A DNA stretch of 64,000 bases from Polyangiaceae bacterium (GTDB lineage Bacteria > Myxococcota_A > Polyangia > Polyangiales > Polyangiaceae), in NCBI GenBank assembly GCA_015075635.1, contig JABTUA010000003.1:2468624-2532623 (forward strand), read 5' to 3'. Below are positions 10,026-17,293 of the stretch, in pieces. The stretch's first letter is position 1, and each line of letters starts with the position of its first letter. The position numbers were made by a program, and so were the translations under genes. The notes under the pieces are model-generated. The model was not told where the DNA came from, did not search any database, and was given only the letters and a program-made list of their open reading frames with translations.

Positions 10026-10700
10026 GTGGCCTCGCGTTGCGCACGGCACGAGCTCGCCGCCGGGCCCGACGGCCTCTGCGCGTTGTGCCGCCGCGAGGCG
10101 GCGGCGCGAGCGCCGGGCGAACGGCGGCCCGCGGTCGCGTGGATCCCCTTGGTGGCGTTCACCCTGGTGGCTGGCGTCGGCTTCGCCGTCTGGCGAAGCG
10201 CCGAGCCGCAGGTGGCGGTGGCGCCCTCTGCGCCGGAGCCGTCGCTCGGGCGGGCGGAGGTCGAGCCCGCGCCGGTGGCGGAGCGGTCGCTGCCGCAGGT
10301 GGAGGAGCCGATCCGACCGGAGCCCGCCCGGCCAGCTGCGACTGCCGTGCCCGAGGAGGAGGTTCGCGCTCCGAGCCCCGCGAGCGCGAAGCCGCGCGCT
10401 CCGAACGCGGAGGAGCTTCAGGCCGCCCTCGGCGAAGTGCGCATCACCATCTACACCACCACCTGGTGTCCCCACTGCACCCGTGCCCGCGCCTGGCTCC
10501 GCGCCAACAACCTTCGCCACACCGAGTACGACGTGGAGGCGAGCGAGTCGGCACGCCGCGAGCGCGATCGCATCAGCCCGCGGCGCGGCGTGCCCACTGC
10601 CGACATCGACGGCGAAGTGCTCACCGGCTTCGGCGAACGGAGCTGGTCGGCCGCCATCGCCCGGGCGACCCAGCGCCGGCTGGAGCAGCGCCAGCGCTGA
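10026..10700 (+). CDS. Membrane-anchored glutaredoxin-domain protein with N-terminal zinc-ribbon-like motif
   Basis: The 224-residue protein starts with a short C-x2-H...C-x2-C motif (C5, H8, C18, C21) that looks like a small metal-binding knuckle. One membrane helix (about 37-56) follows, then a Pro/Glu/Ala-rich spacer (about 60-130), then a glutaredoxin domain. The domain has the redox motif CPHC at 148-151 inside YTTTWCPHC, the cis-proline segment GVPTADID, and a C-terminal GFGE stretch that positions glutathione in the family. I chose the GTG at 10026 because it directly follows the predicted promoter; a GTG at 10002 is in frame. The redox domain probably faces the periplasm if the knuckle is cytoplasmic. 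Its stop overlaps the next start by 1 bp. Confidence 0.82.
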   Translation: MASRCARHELAAGPDGLCALCRREAAARAPGERRPAVAWIPLVAFTLVAGVGFAVWRSAEPQVAVAPSAPEPSLGRAEVEPAPVAERSLPQVEEPIRPEPARPAATAVPEEEVRAPSPASAKPRAPNAEELQAALGEVRITIYTTTWCPHCTRARAWLRANNLRHTEYDVEASESARRERDRISPRRGVPTADIDGEVLTGFGERSWSAAIARATQRRLEQRQR

Positions 10701-10996
10701 TGGCGAGCAGCACTGACACCTGGTTCGTGTACCTGGCGCGCTGCGCCGACGGCAGCCTGTACACGGGTATCGCCAAGAACGTCGCCGAGCGCATCCGGGC
10801 CCACGACGCCGGCAAAGGCGCGCGCTACACCCGCGGGCGCGGCCCCCTCTCCGTGTGCGCGACGCGCCGCTGCCTGTCGAAGGGGGTGGCCCTCCGGCTC
10901 GAGCTCCAGGTGAAGCGGCTGAGCCGAAAGGAGAAGGAGGCGATCGCCGATCCGGTGCAGTTTCGTGCCTTCGCGCGGCGCTGCCTCCGAAGCTGA
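10700..10996 (+). CDS. GIY-YIG nuclease-fold protein (UPF0213/YhbQ-like)
   Basis: This 98-residue protein is the normal length for single-domain GIY-YIG proteins. The GIY motif appears as FVYLARC, the YIG motif as LYTGIA, followed by the conserved arginine in VAERIRAHD and the later glutamate in RLELQVK. The domain cuts or binds DNA in related enzymes; the cellular task of the stand-alone bacterial proteins is poorly defined. Its ATG overlaps the glutaredoxin stop (TGATG), so it is translated from the same message. Confidence 0.92.
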   Translation: MASSTDTWFVYLARCADGSLYTGIAKNVAERIRAHDAGKGARYTRGRGPLSVCATRRCLSKGVALRLELQVKRLSRKEKEAIADPVQFRAFARRCLRS

Positions 10997-11040
10997 GTGG
11001 GTGTCACCTGCAAGGTCTGCGCGGGACCGTGTCGATCCAG

Positions 11041-11046
11041 AGGAGG
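11041..11046 (+). promoter_or_regulatory. Shine-Dalgarno AGGAGG deciding the PilZ-like start
   Basis: AGGAGG is spaced 7 nt from the ATG at 11054. An upstream in-frame start at 10997 directly after the GIY-YIG stop has no such site, so 11054 is the likely start. It is one of the few strong ribosome-binding sites in the window. Confidence 0.8.
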
Positions 11047-11053
11047 AACCCCC

Positions 11054-11404
11054 ATGGAGCGTCGCGTCAGTCCCCGCAGCAAGACCAGCACGCAGATGGC
11101 CGTCGGTCGGGGCAAGACCCGATTCCTGGCCCGCTGCGTCGAGCTCTCTCAGACCGGCATGCTGGCCATCGTGCCCAAGGCCGTCCGCGAGAGCAGCTTC
11201 GAATACCTGCCTGCTCGACTGATGCTGGAGACCGGCGTCGCGCACCTCTTGCTGCGCCGCGTCCGCTGCCAGAACGAGCTGGTGGCCTATCTCATCGTGG
11301 ACCTCGACGATGCGTCCCAGGGACTGCTCACCGACTTCTTGTTCGACCAGCTCCACTCGGCGCTGCCGAAGCCCCCGAGGGGGCGTCCCCAGCGCGCGGC
11401 GTGA
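11054..11404 (+). CDS. PilZ-like domain protein
   Basis: This 116-residue protein opens with MERRVSPRSKT, which resembles the RxxxR motif of PilZ domains, and continues with CVELSQTGML, which resembles the (D/N)xSxxG motif except that the first acidic position is Glu. The rest is a compact beta-rich fold (LMLETGVAHLLLRRVRC, AYLIVDLDD). PilZ domains bind cyclic di-GMP; Glu at the Asp/Asn position may weaken binding, so this could be a degenerate member. It lies 57 bp after the GIY-YIG gene and has its own strong ribosome-binding site. The product is probably cytoplasmic. Confidence 0.7.
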   Translation: MERRVSPRSKTSTQMAVGRGKTRFLARCVELSQTGMLAIVPKAVRESSFEYLPARLMLETGVAHLLLRRVRCQNELVAYLIVDLDDASQGLLTDFLFDQLHSALPKPPRGRPQRAA

Positions 11405-11440
11405 CACGCGGGGGCTCCGGCGGCGATACTCGAGCTCAGC

Positions 11441-11677
11441 GTGGCTCGTCGCATCGCATTCGACCCCATGCTCGGATATCCAGCCGGTCCGCGCATCCGC
11501 TACGAGTGTGTTGCCTGCGGCTCGGCGGTCTGGTCGATGCCCCATCACGACGAGCCTTGGCGCTGCGCGTGCGGGAACCTGACGGTGGACGGTGACGCGG
11601 GCCGGGTGTCCGTGAAGGACCACGGCTTGCTCGAGATCGTCGAGGTCGACGAGCGACCCGCGCCTGGCGGCCCTTGA
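11441..11677 (+). CDS. Small zinc-ribbon protein
   Basis: This 78-residue protein from a GTG start has CVAC and CACG motifs (about residues 23-44) forming a CxxC/CxC zinc ribbon, with YECVACGS and WRCACGN around them. A short acidic tail (LEIVEVDERPAPGG) follows. Such proteins often bind nucleic acid or act as small metal-binding adaptors, but no specific role can be read here. It follows the PilZ-like gene by 36 bp on the same strand and may be cotranscribed. Confidence 0.65.
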   Translation: MARRIAFDPMLGYPAGPRIRYECVACGSAVWSMPHHDEPWRCACGNLTVDGDAGRVSVKDHGLLEIVEVDERPAPGGP

Positions 11678-11702
11678 GCCGCCGGGTAGCGCGAAGCGCG
11701 AG

Positions 11703-11912
11703 TCAGCCGTTGGTGACCTCCAGGATCACCCGGTAGCGACCGCTGAGCCACCACGGCGCTGGTGCTCCTGGGTGAGCCCGGCGCCAGGCGCCCTCCTCCC
11801 CGCCGCCGTGCTCGAAGCCCAGCGTGGGGTAGGGCGCGAGCACGAGATAGCTCACGTGATCGCCCTCGACGTGGACCACGTCCAGCATGGACAGGAGCAG
11901 GACGAAGAGCAC
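11703..11912 (-). CDS. Small membrane-anchored hypothetical protein
   Basis: From a GTG at 11912 the product has 69 residues, beginning with a hydrophobic segment (LFVLLLSMLDVV) followed by a soluble tail containing YPTLGFEHGGG and GRYRVILEV. Codons are strongly GC-ended, as in neighbouring genes, which supports coding. The frame remains open upstream into the end of the lipoprotein gene but has no start codon there. It lies 43 bp after that gene on the same strand. Family and role are unknown. Confidence 0.45.
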   Translation of the reverse strand: MLFVLLLSMLDVVHVEGDHVSYLVLAPYPTLGFEHGGGEEGAWRRAHPGAPAPWWLSGRYRVILEVTNG

Positions 11913-11955
11913 GACGTTCGGGAGAACGCCTGCGCCTCCGACGGCCTTCCGGGCC

Positions 11956-13446
11956 TCAGAGCGTGGTCGGCAGCTGCCAGCGCACGACCTCGGGCGTCGT
12001 GGGCCAGCCCACCGTCAGGTGGTAGAGGTAGCCGTCCGGCGCGATGGTGATGCGGCCGAGGGCAGGCGCGGTCTGGAACGTCTTCAAATCCTTGCCGTCC
12101 TCGGAGAACGACACGATCGACTTGTCGGAGAGCTCGGCGTAGACCCGCCCGCTCCAGGAGTCGCGCACCAGGCTGGTCATGTGCGCGGGCAGGGTGATCA
12201 GGGGCTTGGGCGTGCCGGTGCCTCCGAGCACGGGAGCGAGCTGGACTTCGCCGCCCTCCAGGCCCACCAGCATGCGCGCCTTGTCGAACGGCGCGCTCGC
12301 GAGCACGCGCTTGGCGAAGGTTCCGACCTGCTGCGAGGTCTGCGCCGTCAGATCCAGGGCGTGGTAGTCGCCGTTCGCCTGGACGTTGCCGACGTAGAGC
12401 ACGCGGTCGAGGCCCCACGACAGCCCGTACGGGCCGGTGTCCACGGTCGGGATGCCGAAGGGCCCGGCGCCGCTCGAGAACTGGGTGGTGGGGATCTTCA
12501 TCGGCAGGCTGCCGTTCTGCGGGTCGAGCGCCGCGACGCCCTGAGGGTTCCCGCCGGAGCCGGAGAGGATGCAGCCGCAGGTCGCGCAGCAGATGTAGGT
12601 CAGGGCCACGTCGGTGAGGCCACCGCCGAACACGCCGCTCTCGCCCTGGATCGCCGCGACCTCGCCCATGTTCAGGTTGGTGACCCCGGCGTACTCCGTG
12701 ACCTTGCCCGCGGCGTCGATGTGCCGCAGGTAGTCCGTGCCGGAGATCATCGTCACGCCCCAGGCGCCGCACTTCTGGTCGAAGTCGAGGTCGAAGATGC
12801 CGCCATCGCAGCTCGACAGCGTTCCGCACTTGATGAATTTCGGGTCGTTCAGCGTGCCCGCGTCGCCCAGCTTGCCGAGCGGTGCCGGAGCGCAGGCCGG
12901 CGCGGGCCGCGTGCAGGAGCAGTCCGTGCCCCAACAGCTGCCGTCCTTGCACGAGACGCTCTTGCACGGCAGCGCGGCGTAGCACCCGCCGTCGCCATCG
13001 CAGCGCGTGCCGGGCCCGCAGGTCACGCTGCCGCCGTCGCCCTTCGGGCAGGCTTCCGGCAGCGAGGTCACCACGCAGCCGGAGCCCGGCGTGACGCACT
13101 GCCCGGGGTGCTCGCTGCCGACGTCGCAGACGTCGCCCGCCGCGCAGGGCACGGCGCCCGGGAGGCGGCAGTCGCTGAGGCACGCTCCGGATACGCACAG
13201 GGTTCCGGGCGCGGTGCAGGGCGTCGGGCAAGCGCCGTCGCCGCCCGCGTCCTCCGGTACCCCTCCGCTGCCGCCGAGGTTGCCGCCGGAGCCGCCGCCC
13301 GAGCCGGCGCTGCCGCCGCTGCCGCCGGTCGGGGCCCCACCGCCGCCGCTCGAGCCGCCGCCTTCGTCACTCGACCCGCAGGCCAGAGGCAGGAGCGCGA
13401 GCGCTAGACCCGAGACGCCGAGCGCGGCGAGGTGGCTTGGCTTCAT
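11956..13446 (-). CDS. Cys-rich lipoprotein with a C-terminal propeller-like domain
   Basis: The 496-residue protein has a lipoprotein signal ending in LPLACG, then a Gly/Ser linker (about 28-65). A Cys-rich segment (about 73-190) contains repeated C-x4-6-C units such as CTAPGTLCVSGACLSDC. The remaining 300 residues contain recurring short strands with aspartate and glycine turns (GVAALDPQNGSL, GLSWGLDRVLYVGN, YHALDLTAQ, GRITIAPDGYLYHL), suggesting a beta-propeller. It is likely displayed at the outer membrane. It follows the Ser/Thr kinase gene by 14 bp but has its own predicted promoter. No enzymatic motif is visible, so function is open. Confidence 0.88.
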   Translation of the reverse strand: MKPSHLAALGVSGLALALLPLACGSSDEGGGSSGGGGAPTGGSGGSAGSGGGSGGNLGGSGGVPEDAGGDGACPTPCTAPGTLCVSGACLSDCRLPGAVPCAAGDVCDVGSEHPGQCVTPGSGCVVTSLPEACPKGDGGSVTCGPGTRCDGDGGCYAALPCKSVSCKDGSCWGTDCSCTRPAPACAPAPLGKLGDAGTLNDPKFIKCGTLSSCDGGIFDLDFDQKCGAWGVTMISGTDYLRHIDAAGKVTEYAGVTNLNMGEVAAIQGESGVFGGGLTDVALTYICCATCGCILSGSGGNPQGVAALDPQNGSLPMKIPTTQFSSGAGPFGIPTVDTGPYGLSWGLDRVLYVGNVQANGDYHALDLTAQTSQQVGTFAKRVLASAPFDKARMLVGLEGGEVQLAPVLGGTGTPKPLITLPAHMTSLVRDSWSGRVYAELSDKSIVSFSEDGKDLKTFQTAPALGRITIAPDGYLYHLTVGWPTTPEVVRWQLPTTL

Positions 13447-13452
13447 GGTGCG

Positions 13453-13458
13453 ATCCTA
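13453..13458 (-). promoter_or_regulatory. Predicted -10 element (TAGGAT), leaderless spacing
   Basis: On the minus strand GCTAGGAT ends 6 nt before the ATG of the propeller lipoprotein. That spacing would put the transcription start at or beside the start codon. No Shine-Dalgarno sequence is present. Confidence 0.5.
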
Positions 13459-13460
13459 GC

Positions 13461-14414
13461 TCAGCTCTCCGCGGCGCGTGAGATGCGTTCGGTCAGGTCT
13501 TCGAGCGAGGGGTAGCGTCGGGAAGCTGACGGGAGGAGAGCACGCCGGAGCACGCGCTCCACCTCCGCGGGAACGTCGCTGTCGGTGGCGCCCGCGGGCT
13601 GGTGCCCTTTCTTCGAGAAGTAGAGCTGCGCAGGCGTCTCGCCCCGAAACGGTAGCGCGCGGTACAGCACCTCCCAGCACGACACCGCGAAGGAGTACTG
13701 ATCGCTGCGGGTGTCCGCGGCCCCGCCTTCGAACAGCTCCGGCGCCATGTAGCGCGGTGTCCCGACCACCGCGCCCGGGTCGCGGATCTGCGCCACCTGG
13801 TCTTCGGGTGCGCAGGATGCGCAGGCCCCGATCCGTGGCGCATCTTCCACGTCCGCCGAGCTGCGCGCCAAGCCGAAGTCCATGACCTTCACCGCGCCGT
13901 CCCGGGTGACCATCACGTTGTCGGGTTTGAAATCCCGGTGGATTACCCCGGCGGAGTGCGCAGCGGAGAGGCCCCGCGCCGCATCGAGCAGCGCGTCCAG
14001 ACACGCTCTCCAAGAACGCCGGGCGGACCAGCGGCTGAGAGTCGTCCCATCGACGTACTCCATTGCCACGTAGACGCAACGTTCGTGCTCGCCGACGGAA
14101 AACACGGAAACCAAGCTCGGATGAGAGAGCTTCGCCAGCGTCTGCGCCTCACGCACCAGAAGCGAGCAGAGCACGCCGCAGCGACCCGCACCCCCGCCCG
14201 CGGCGCTCACGACCTTGATCGCCACGTCACGCGAGAGCAGGCGGTCGCGAGCCCGATACACCTCCCCCATGCCGCCGCCGCCGCAGTACTCCTCGATGAC
14301 GTACCCGCCAACCGCGGTCCCTGCCGGGAGGCGTGAGCGCACCCCCGCAGGCGCGTCCGGTGTCGCGCCCGCGAACGCGGTCTCGGCCGTCTCGATGTCC
14401 TCGATGTCCCCCAT
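13461..14414 (-). CDS. Hanks-type serine/threonine protein kinase
   Basis: This 317-residue protein is a kinase domain with little else. The glycine loop CGGGGMGEVY (44-53), VAIK lysine K67, HRDFKPDN with catalytic D161, DFG with metal-binding D179, and the GTPRYMAPE activation segment are all present, so it should be active. There is no C-terminal membrane helix or sensory domain, so it is probably cytoplasmic and controlled by partners. The catalytic loop has Phe where Leu is more usual (HRDF). The downstream gene on the same strand encodes a lipoprotein. The start ATG lies 9 nt after a TATCAT hexamer. Substrates cannot be deduced. Confidence 0.96.
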   Translation of the reverse strand: MGDIEDIETAETAFAGATPDAPAGVRSRLPAGTAVGGYVIEEYCGGGGMGEVYRARDRLLSRDVAIKVVSAAGGGAGRCGVLCSLLVREAQTLAKLSHPSLVSVFSVGEHERCVYVAMEYVDGTTLSRWSARRSWRACLDALLDAARGLSAAHSAGVIHRDFKPDNVMVTRDGAVKVMDFGLARSSADVEDAPRIGACASCAPEDQVAQIRDPGAVVGTPRYMAPELFEGGAADTRSDQYSFAVSCWEVLYRALPFRGETPAQLYFSKKGHQPAGATDSDVPAEVERVLRRALLPSASRRYPSLEDLTERISRAAES

Positions 14415-14423
14415 CGTCGCCTG

Positions 14424-14429
14424 ATGATA
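14424..14429 (-). promoter_or_regulatory. Predicted -10 element (TATCAT) for the kinase gene
   Basis: On the minus strand GCTATCAT ends 9 nt before the kinase ATG. It lies back to back with the promoter element of the divergent lipoprotein gene (14430-14455), so the two may share a regulator. Confidence 0.5.
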
Positions 14430-14455
14430 GCGCAGAATGGGCTGGTGCTATCCTG
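14430..14455 (+). promoter_or_regulatory. Promoter-like element GCGCAGAAT-N6-GTGCTATCCTG
   Basis: TATCCT at 14449-14454 is the likely -10. The same two blocks, with a 7-bp spacer, occur before another lipoprotein gene at 27499-27525, which suggests a shared regulatory element. The start codon follows 14-20 nt later. Confidence 0.5.
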
Positions 14456-14468
14456 TCCCCAGGGAGCG

Positions 14469-15449
14469 ATGAAAATGAGCATCAGCGTTGCCGTCGCGCT
14501 GCTCTCGATGGGTTGCGCAGAAGACGCAGCGACGACCAGCAGCGTGACGACCGGCGGGCAGAGTAGCGGCGGCAGCGGCAGCGGCGGCAGCGGCGGCGGC
14601 GGCGGCAGCGGCGGCAGCGGGGCGACGGGGGGCGCCGGCGCGCCCGAGTGGATTTGGGGGGTGACGATCGACGCCACGGAGCCACTTCCGGACATCACCG
14701 CCGCGCTCGGCAAACACGCAAAGAAGCCGACGACCCGCATCGTGTTCGACGAGCTCGTGCCCGCGAGCGACTATCAAGCTTCCGCCACGGCGATCCACGG
14801 CGTGAGCTTCGTGATGGGCGAGCTCCTCGATTCGTTCTACGTGAGCCAGTACGCGCCGGCAGACTACGTGAAGCGCGCCGAGGAGTACGTGTCGCTGCTC
14901 GGGCCGGTCGTCGACATCTGGGAGATTGGCAACGAGATCAACGGTGAGTGGCTGTGCGGCCAACAGGCGTCGAGCTGCTCCCCTGCCCAGACGGCGGAGG
15001 TCGTCGCGAAGATCGAAGGCGCGTTCGACGTCGTGCAGAAGGCCGGCGGCAAGACCGCGCTCACGCTCTACCTGAACCAGGACTGCTGGTCGTCGCCGGA
15101 CAACGAGATGTTCACCTGGGCTTCGAAGAACGTGCCGAACCAGCTCCGGCAAGAGCTCGACTACGTCTTCGTCAGCTACTACGAGGACGACTGCAACGAT
15201 CTTCAGCCGGACTGGCCGGCCGTGTTCGCGCAGCTCGCGGCGCTGTTCCCAAATTCCAAGCTGGGCATCGGCGAGTGCGGAACGGCGCAGGTCGCCAAGA
15301 AGGCCGAGTGGGTCGAGCGCTACTACACGCTGAAGCTGCCCGAGCCGCGCTTCGTGGGTGGTAGCTTCTGGTGGTACTACCGCCAGGACATGGTGCCGCA
15401 TAGCGAGCCGCTCTGGGGCGTGCTCGACGGCATCATGGCTGCTCCCTAG
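14469..15449 (+). CDS. Lipoprotein with glycoside-hydrolase-like (TIM-barrel) domain
   Basis: The ATG at 14469 (or at 14475, which is better spaced from AGGGAG at 14461) gives about 326 residues with a short lipoprotein signal ending in LLSMGC. A Gly/Ser linker follows, then a domain of about 270 residues. WEIGNEING carries the Asn-Glu pair typical of clan A glycosidase acid/base residues, and IGECG late in the domain could supply the nucleophile Glu. FVSYYEDDC and GSFWWYYRQD fit barrel strands. Activity on a plant, fungal or bacterial polysaccharide is possible, but the family is not one I can name. It is divergent from the Ser/Thr kinase. Confidence 0.85.
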   Translation: MKMSISVAVALLSMGCAEDAATTSSVTTGGQSSGGSGSGGSGGGGGSGGSGATGGAGAPEWIWGVTIDATEPLPDITAALGKHAKKPTTRIVFDELVPASDYQASATAIHGVSFVMGELLDSFYVSQYAPADYVKRAEEYVSLLGPVVDIWEIGNEINGEWLCGQQASSCSPAQTAEVVAKIEGAFDVVQKAGGKTALTLYLNQDCWSSPDNEMFTWASKNVPNQLRQELDYVFVSYYEDDCNDLQPDWPAVFAQLAALFPNSKLGIGECGTAQVAKKAEWVERYYTLKLPEPRFVGGSFWWYYRQDMVPHSEPLWGVLDGIMAAP

Positions 15450-15452
15450 GGC

Positions 15453-16328
15453 TCAGCGCTCCTCGGGCGCGATTTCCTCACCGAACAGCACCTTGCGCGG
15501 TCCGTCCACGATCAGATCCGCGAGCAGCTCGCGTTGCTCGGGCGTGAAGATCGTCAGCACGGAGTCGGTGCGCTCGCCTGCGCGGGCGACGCGCTCGCGG
15601 AGCACCTTGCTCTTCTTCTGGCGGAAGGCGAGCAGGGCCGCGGGGAAGTCTTCGCCTTCGAATGCCTCCACCAGTTCGAGCAGCTCCTCGCGGCTGGGGC
15701 GCAGCTTCTCGCGCTCCCCGAACAGCTCCTGCTTCGCCGCCTCGAGCTTGTCTATTTGCAGGCTGGAGAGCATCAGGTGAGAGGCGAAGCGCCGGAAGCC
15801 TTCGCGCTGGCGCTTCTCGTCGCGGGGGCCGCGGCCGAACTTGTCGGCGATGCGCGCTCTGAGCGCGACCGCCACCGCCTTGCGCTGATCGACGTCCAGG
15901 ATCGCGTGGATCTCCTCGAGCGCGTCCGTGCTCCGCTGCACTCGCGCCTCGATGGCGCCGACGGCCTCGTCCACCGACCGATCGAACTCCGCCGAGCGGG
16001 CGCTGCCGGAGCGCACCACCGCGACCGCGGAGCTCTTCAGCCGGTCGTGCAGGGCGCGATGGGAGCCGCAGTCGTCCGCGAGCTCGCTCGAGATGGCGTC
16101 CAGCGTCGCGGCCTGGTCCGCCTTCAGGTTGCCGTGAGTCCTGGCCGCATCGATCACCACTGCCACCGGGCCGCGGAAGTGACGGTCGTGCTTCTGGCGG
16201 AGCTCTTGCGCCTTGGGCTCGCTCTCGCGGGGGCTCTCGTCCACCTTGGCGGCGCAGGCGACGGCCCCCATCAGGGCGACCGATCCCACCAAAAGCATGA
16301 GCGGGGCGCGGCGTACTTGGCTCTTCAT
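15453..16328 (-). CDS. Helical lipoprotein, Spy/CpxP-like character
   Basis: The 291-residue protein has a signal (MKSQVRRAPLMLLVG...GAVAC) and is almost all charged helix. Segments such as EEIHAILDVDQRKAVAVALR and DSVLTIFTPEQRELLADLI resemble the LTxxQ-type turns of Spy/CpxP periplasmic chaperones, where a helix follows a Thr/Asp-x-x-Gln turn; the match is loose. A role in envelope stress or in holding unfolded proteins is possible. The gene ends 3 bp from the convergent glycosidase-like gene. Its promoter region is shared with the divergent ABC transporter operon. Confidence 0.82.
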   Translation of the reverse strand: MKSQVRRAPLMLLVGSVALMGAVACAAKVDESPRESEPKAQELRQKHDRHFRGPVAVVIDAARTHGNLKADQAATLDAISSELADDCGSHRALHDRLKSSAVAVVRSGSARSAEFDRSVDEAVGAIEARVQRSTDALEEIHAILDVDQRKAVAVALRARIADKFGRGPRDEKRQREGFRRFASHLMLSSLQIDKLEAAKQELFGEREKLRPSREELLELVEAFEGEDFPAALLAFRQKKSKVLRERVARAGERTDSVLTIFTPEQRELLADLIVDGPRKVLFGEEIAPEER

Positions 16329-16331
16329 GCC

Positions 16332-16344
16332 GTTTAGCTTAAAC
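16332..16344. promoter_or_regulatory. Two-way promoter-like inverted repeat GTTTA-GCT-TAAAC
   Basis: This A/T-rich inverted repeat sits between two divergent genes. Read leftward it gives TAAGCT ending 7 nt before the helical lipoprotein ATG. Read rightward it gives TAGCTT 26 nt before the ABC permease ATG. A single site could therefore drive or control both directions. Confidence 0.45.
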
Positions 16345-16366
16345 CGCCACGGTCTCGGTGCACGGA

Positions 16367-17293
16367 ATGAATGGGCCCCGCCACACTTCTTCACAATCCA
16401 GCCCGGTGGCCCGCGCGCAGAGCATCCGCCTGGTGGCCGGTTTCGACCTGCTCGAGTCGCTGCGCTCGCGCAAGGCGCTGGTCCTGATCTCGCTCTACGC
16501 AATGGGAGCCTTCGGAGGCTCCGCCATCTTCATCCGCGTGCTGATCGCCATCCAGGAGCGCCTGGAGGAGCAGCTCCGCCAGCCCGTCGGCATGAAGGAG
16601 CTGATGGAGAGCCCCGGCATGGAGCGAGTGGCCGGGGCGCTGACGGGCGACCCCGACGTGGCCAGCGCCATCGTCTCCATCCCGCCCATGGCGCTGTTCT
16701 ACGGCTGGCTCGCCATGAACTTCGTGCCGCTCCTGGTGCTCTTCACCTCCGCCGACGCCGTCGCCGGCGATCTCTCCAGCGGCGCGGTCCGCTTCTCGCT
16801 GTTCCGGACCGACCGGCTGAGCTGGGCCGTGGGCAAGCTGCTCGGGCAAACCTGCCTGATGGCGGTGGGCGTGGTGGTGGGAGCGGCGGCGTGCTGGGCG
16901 ACGGGCCTGCTCTGGCTCGAAGGCATGCCCCTCGGCAACACCGCGTATTGGCTGTTGCGCATCTCCGGGCGAACCATCGTTTACAGCTTCGCCTACCTCG
17001 GCATGGTGATGTGCGCGTCGCAGCTCGCCAAGACGACGGTACGGGCAGGTGGCCTGGCGCTCTTGATCATGTTCGCGTGCTCGCTCGGCGGCAGCTTGGT
17101 GCAGGCCCGCCCCATCGAGGAGCAGGCGCCGGAGCTGTTCCGCGCGCTCTCCAAGCTCTTCCCCAACGGTCACCACCTGGCGCTCTGGCACCCGGGCGCG
17201 GTGGAGAGCGGCACCGCCATGGTGTCGCTGGTCGCCATCGGTCTTTGCTTCTTCGCGCTGGGGCACTGGCGCTTCGCGAGGAGGGACGCATGA
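16367..17293 (+). CDS. ABC-2-type transporter permease
   Basis: About 308 residues from the ATG at 16367 (a GTG at 16358 is 9 bp upstream). Around six membrane helices are visible: LVLISLYAMGAFGGSAIFI, LAMNFVPLLVLFTSADAV, CLMAVGVVVGAAACWATGLL, IVYSFAYLGMVMCASQL, GLALLIMFACSLGGSLV and MVSLVAIGLCFFALGHW. This is the layout of ABC-2 export permeases. It overlaps the ATPase gene by 4 bp (ATGA), so the two form one transporter. The cargo, possibly a lipid, antibiotic or polysaccharide, cannot be read from the sequence. Confidence 0.9.
   Translation: MNGPRHTSSQSSPVARAQSIRLVAGFDLLESLRSRKALVLISLYAMGAFGGSAIFIRVLIAIQERLEEQLRQPVGMKELMESPGMERVAGALTGDPDVASAIVSIPPMALFYGWLAMNFVPLLVLFTSADAVAGDLSSGAVRFSLFRTDRLSWAVGKLLGQTCLMAVGVVVGAAACWATGLLWLEGMPLGNTAYWLLRISGRTIVYSFAYLGMVMCASQLAKTTVRAGGLALLIMFACSLGGSLVQARPIEEQAPELFRALSKLFPNGHHLALWHPGAVESGTAMVSLVAIGLCFFALGHWRFARRDA

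Noticed and set aside
16213..17289. An N-terminal extension that would fuse extra sequence to the ABC ATPase
   Set aside because: The extension is Arg/Pro/Gly-rich shadow of the permease gene. The real ATPase start is the ATG at 17290, overlapping the permease stop.
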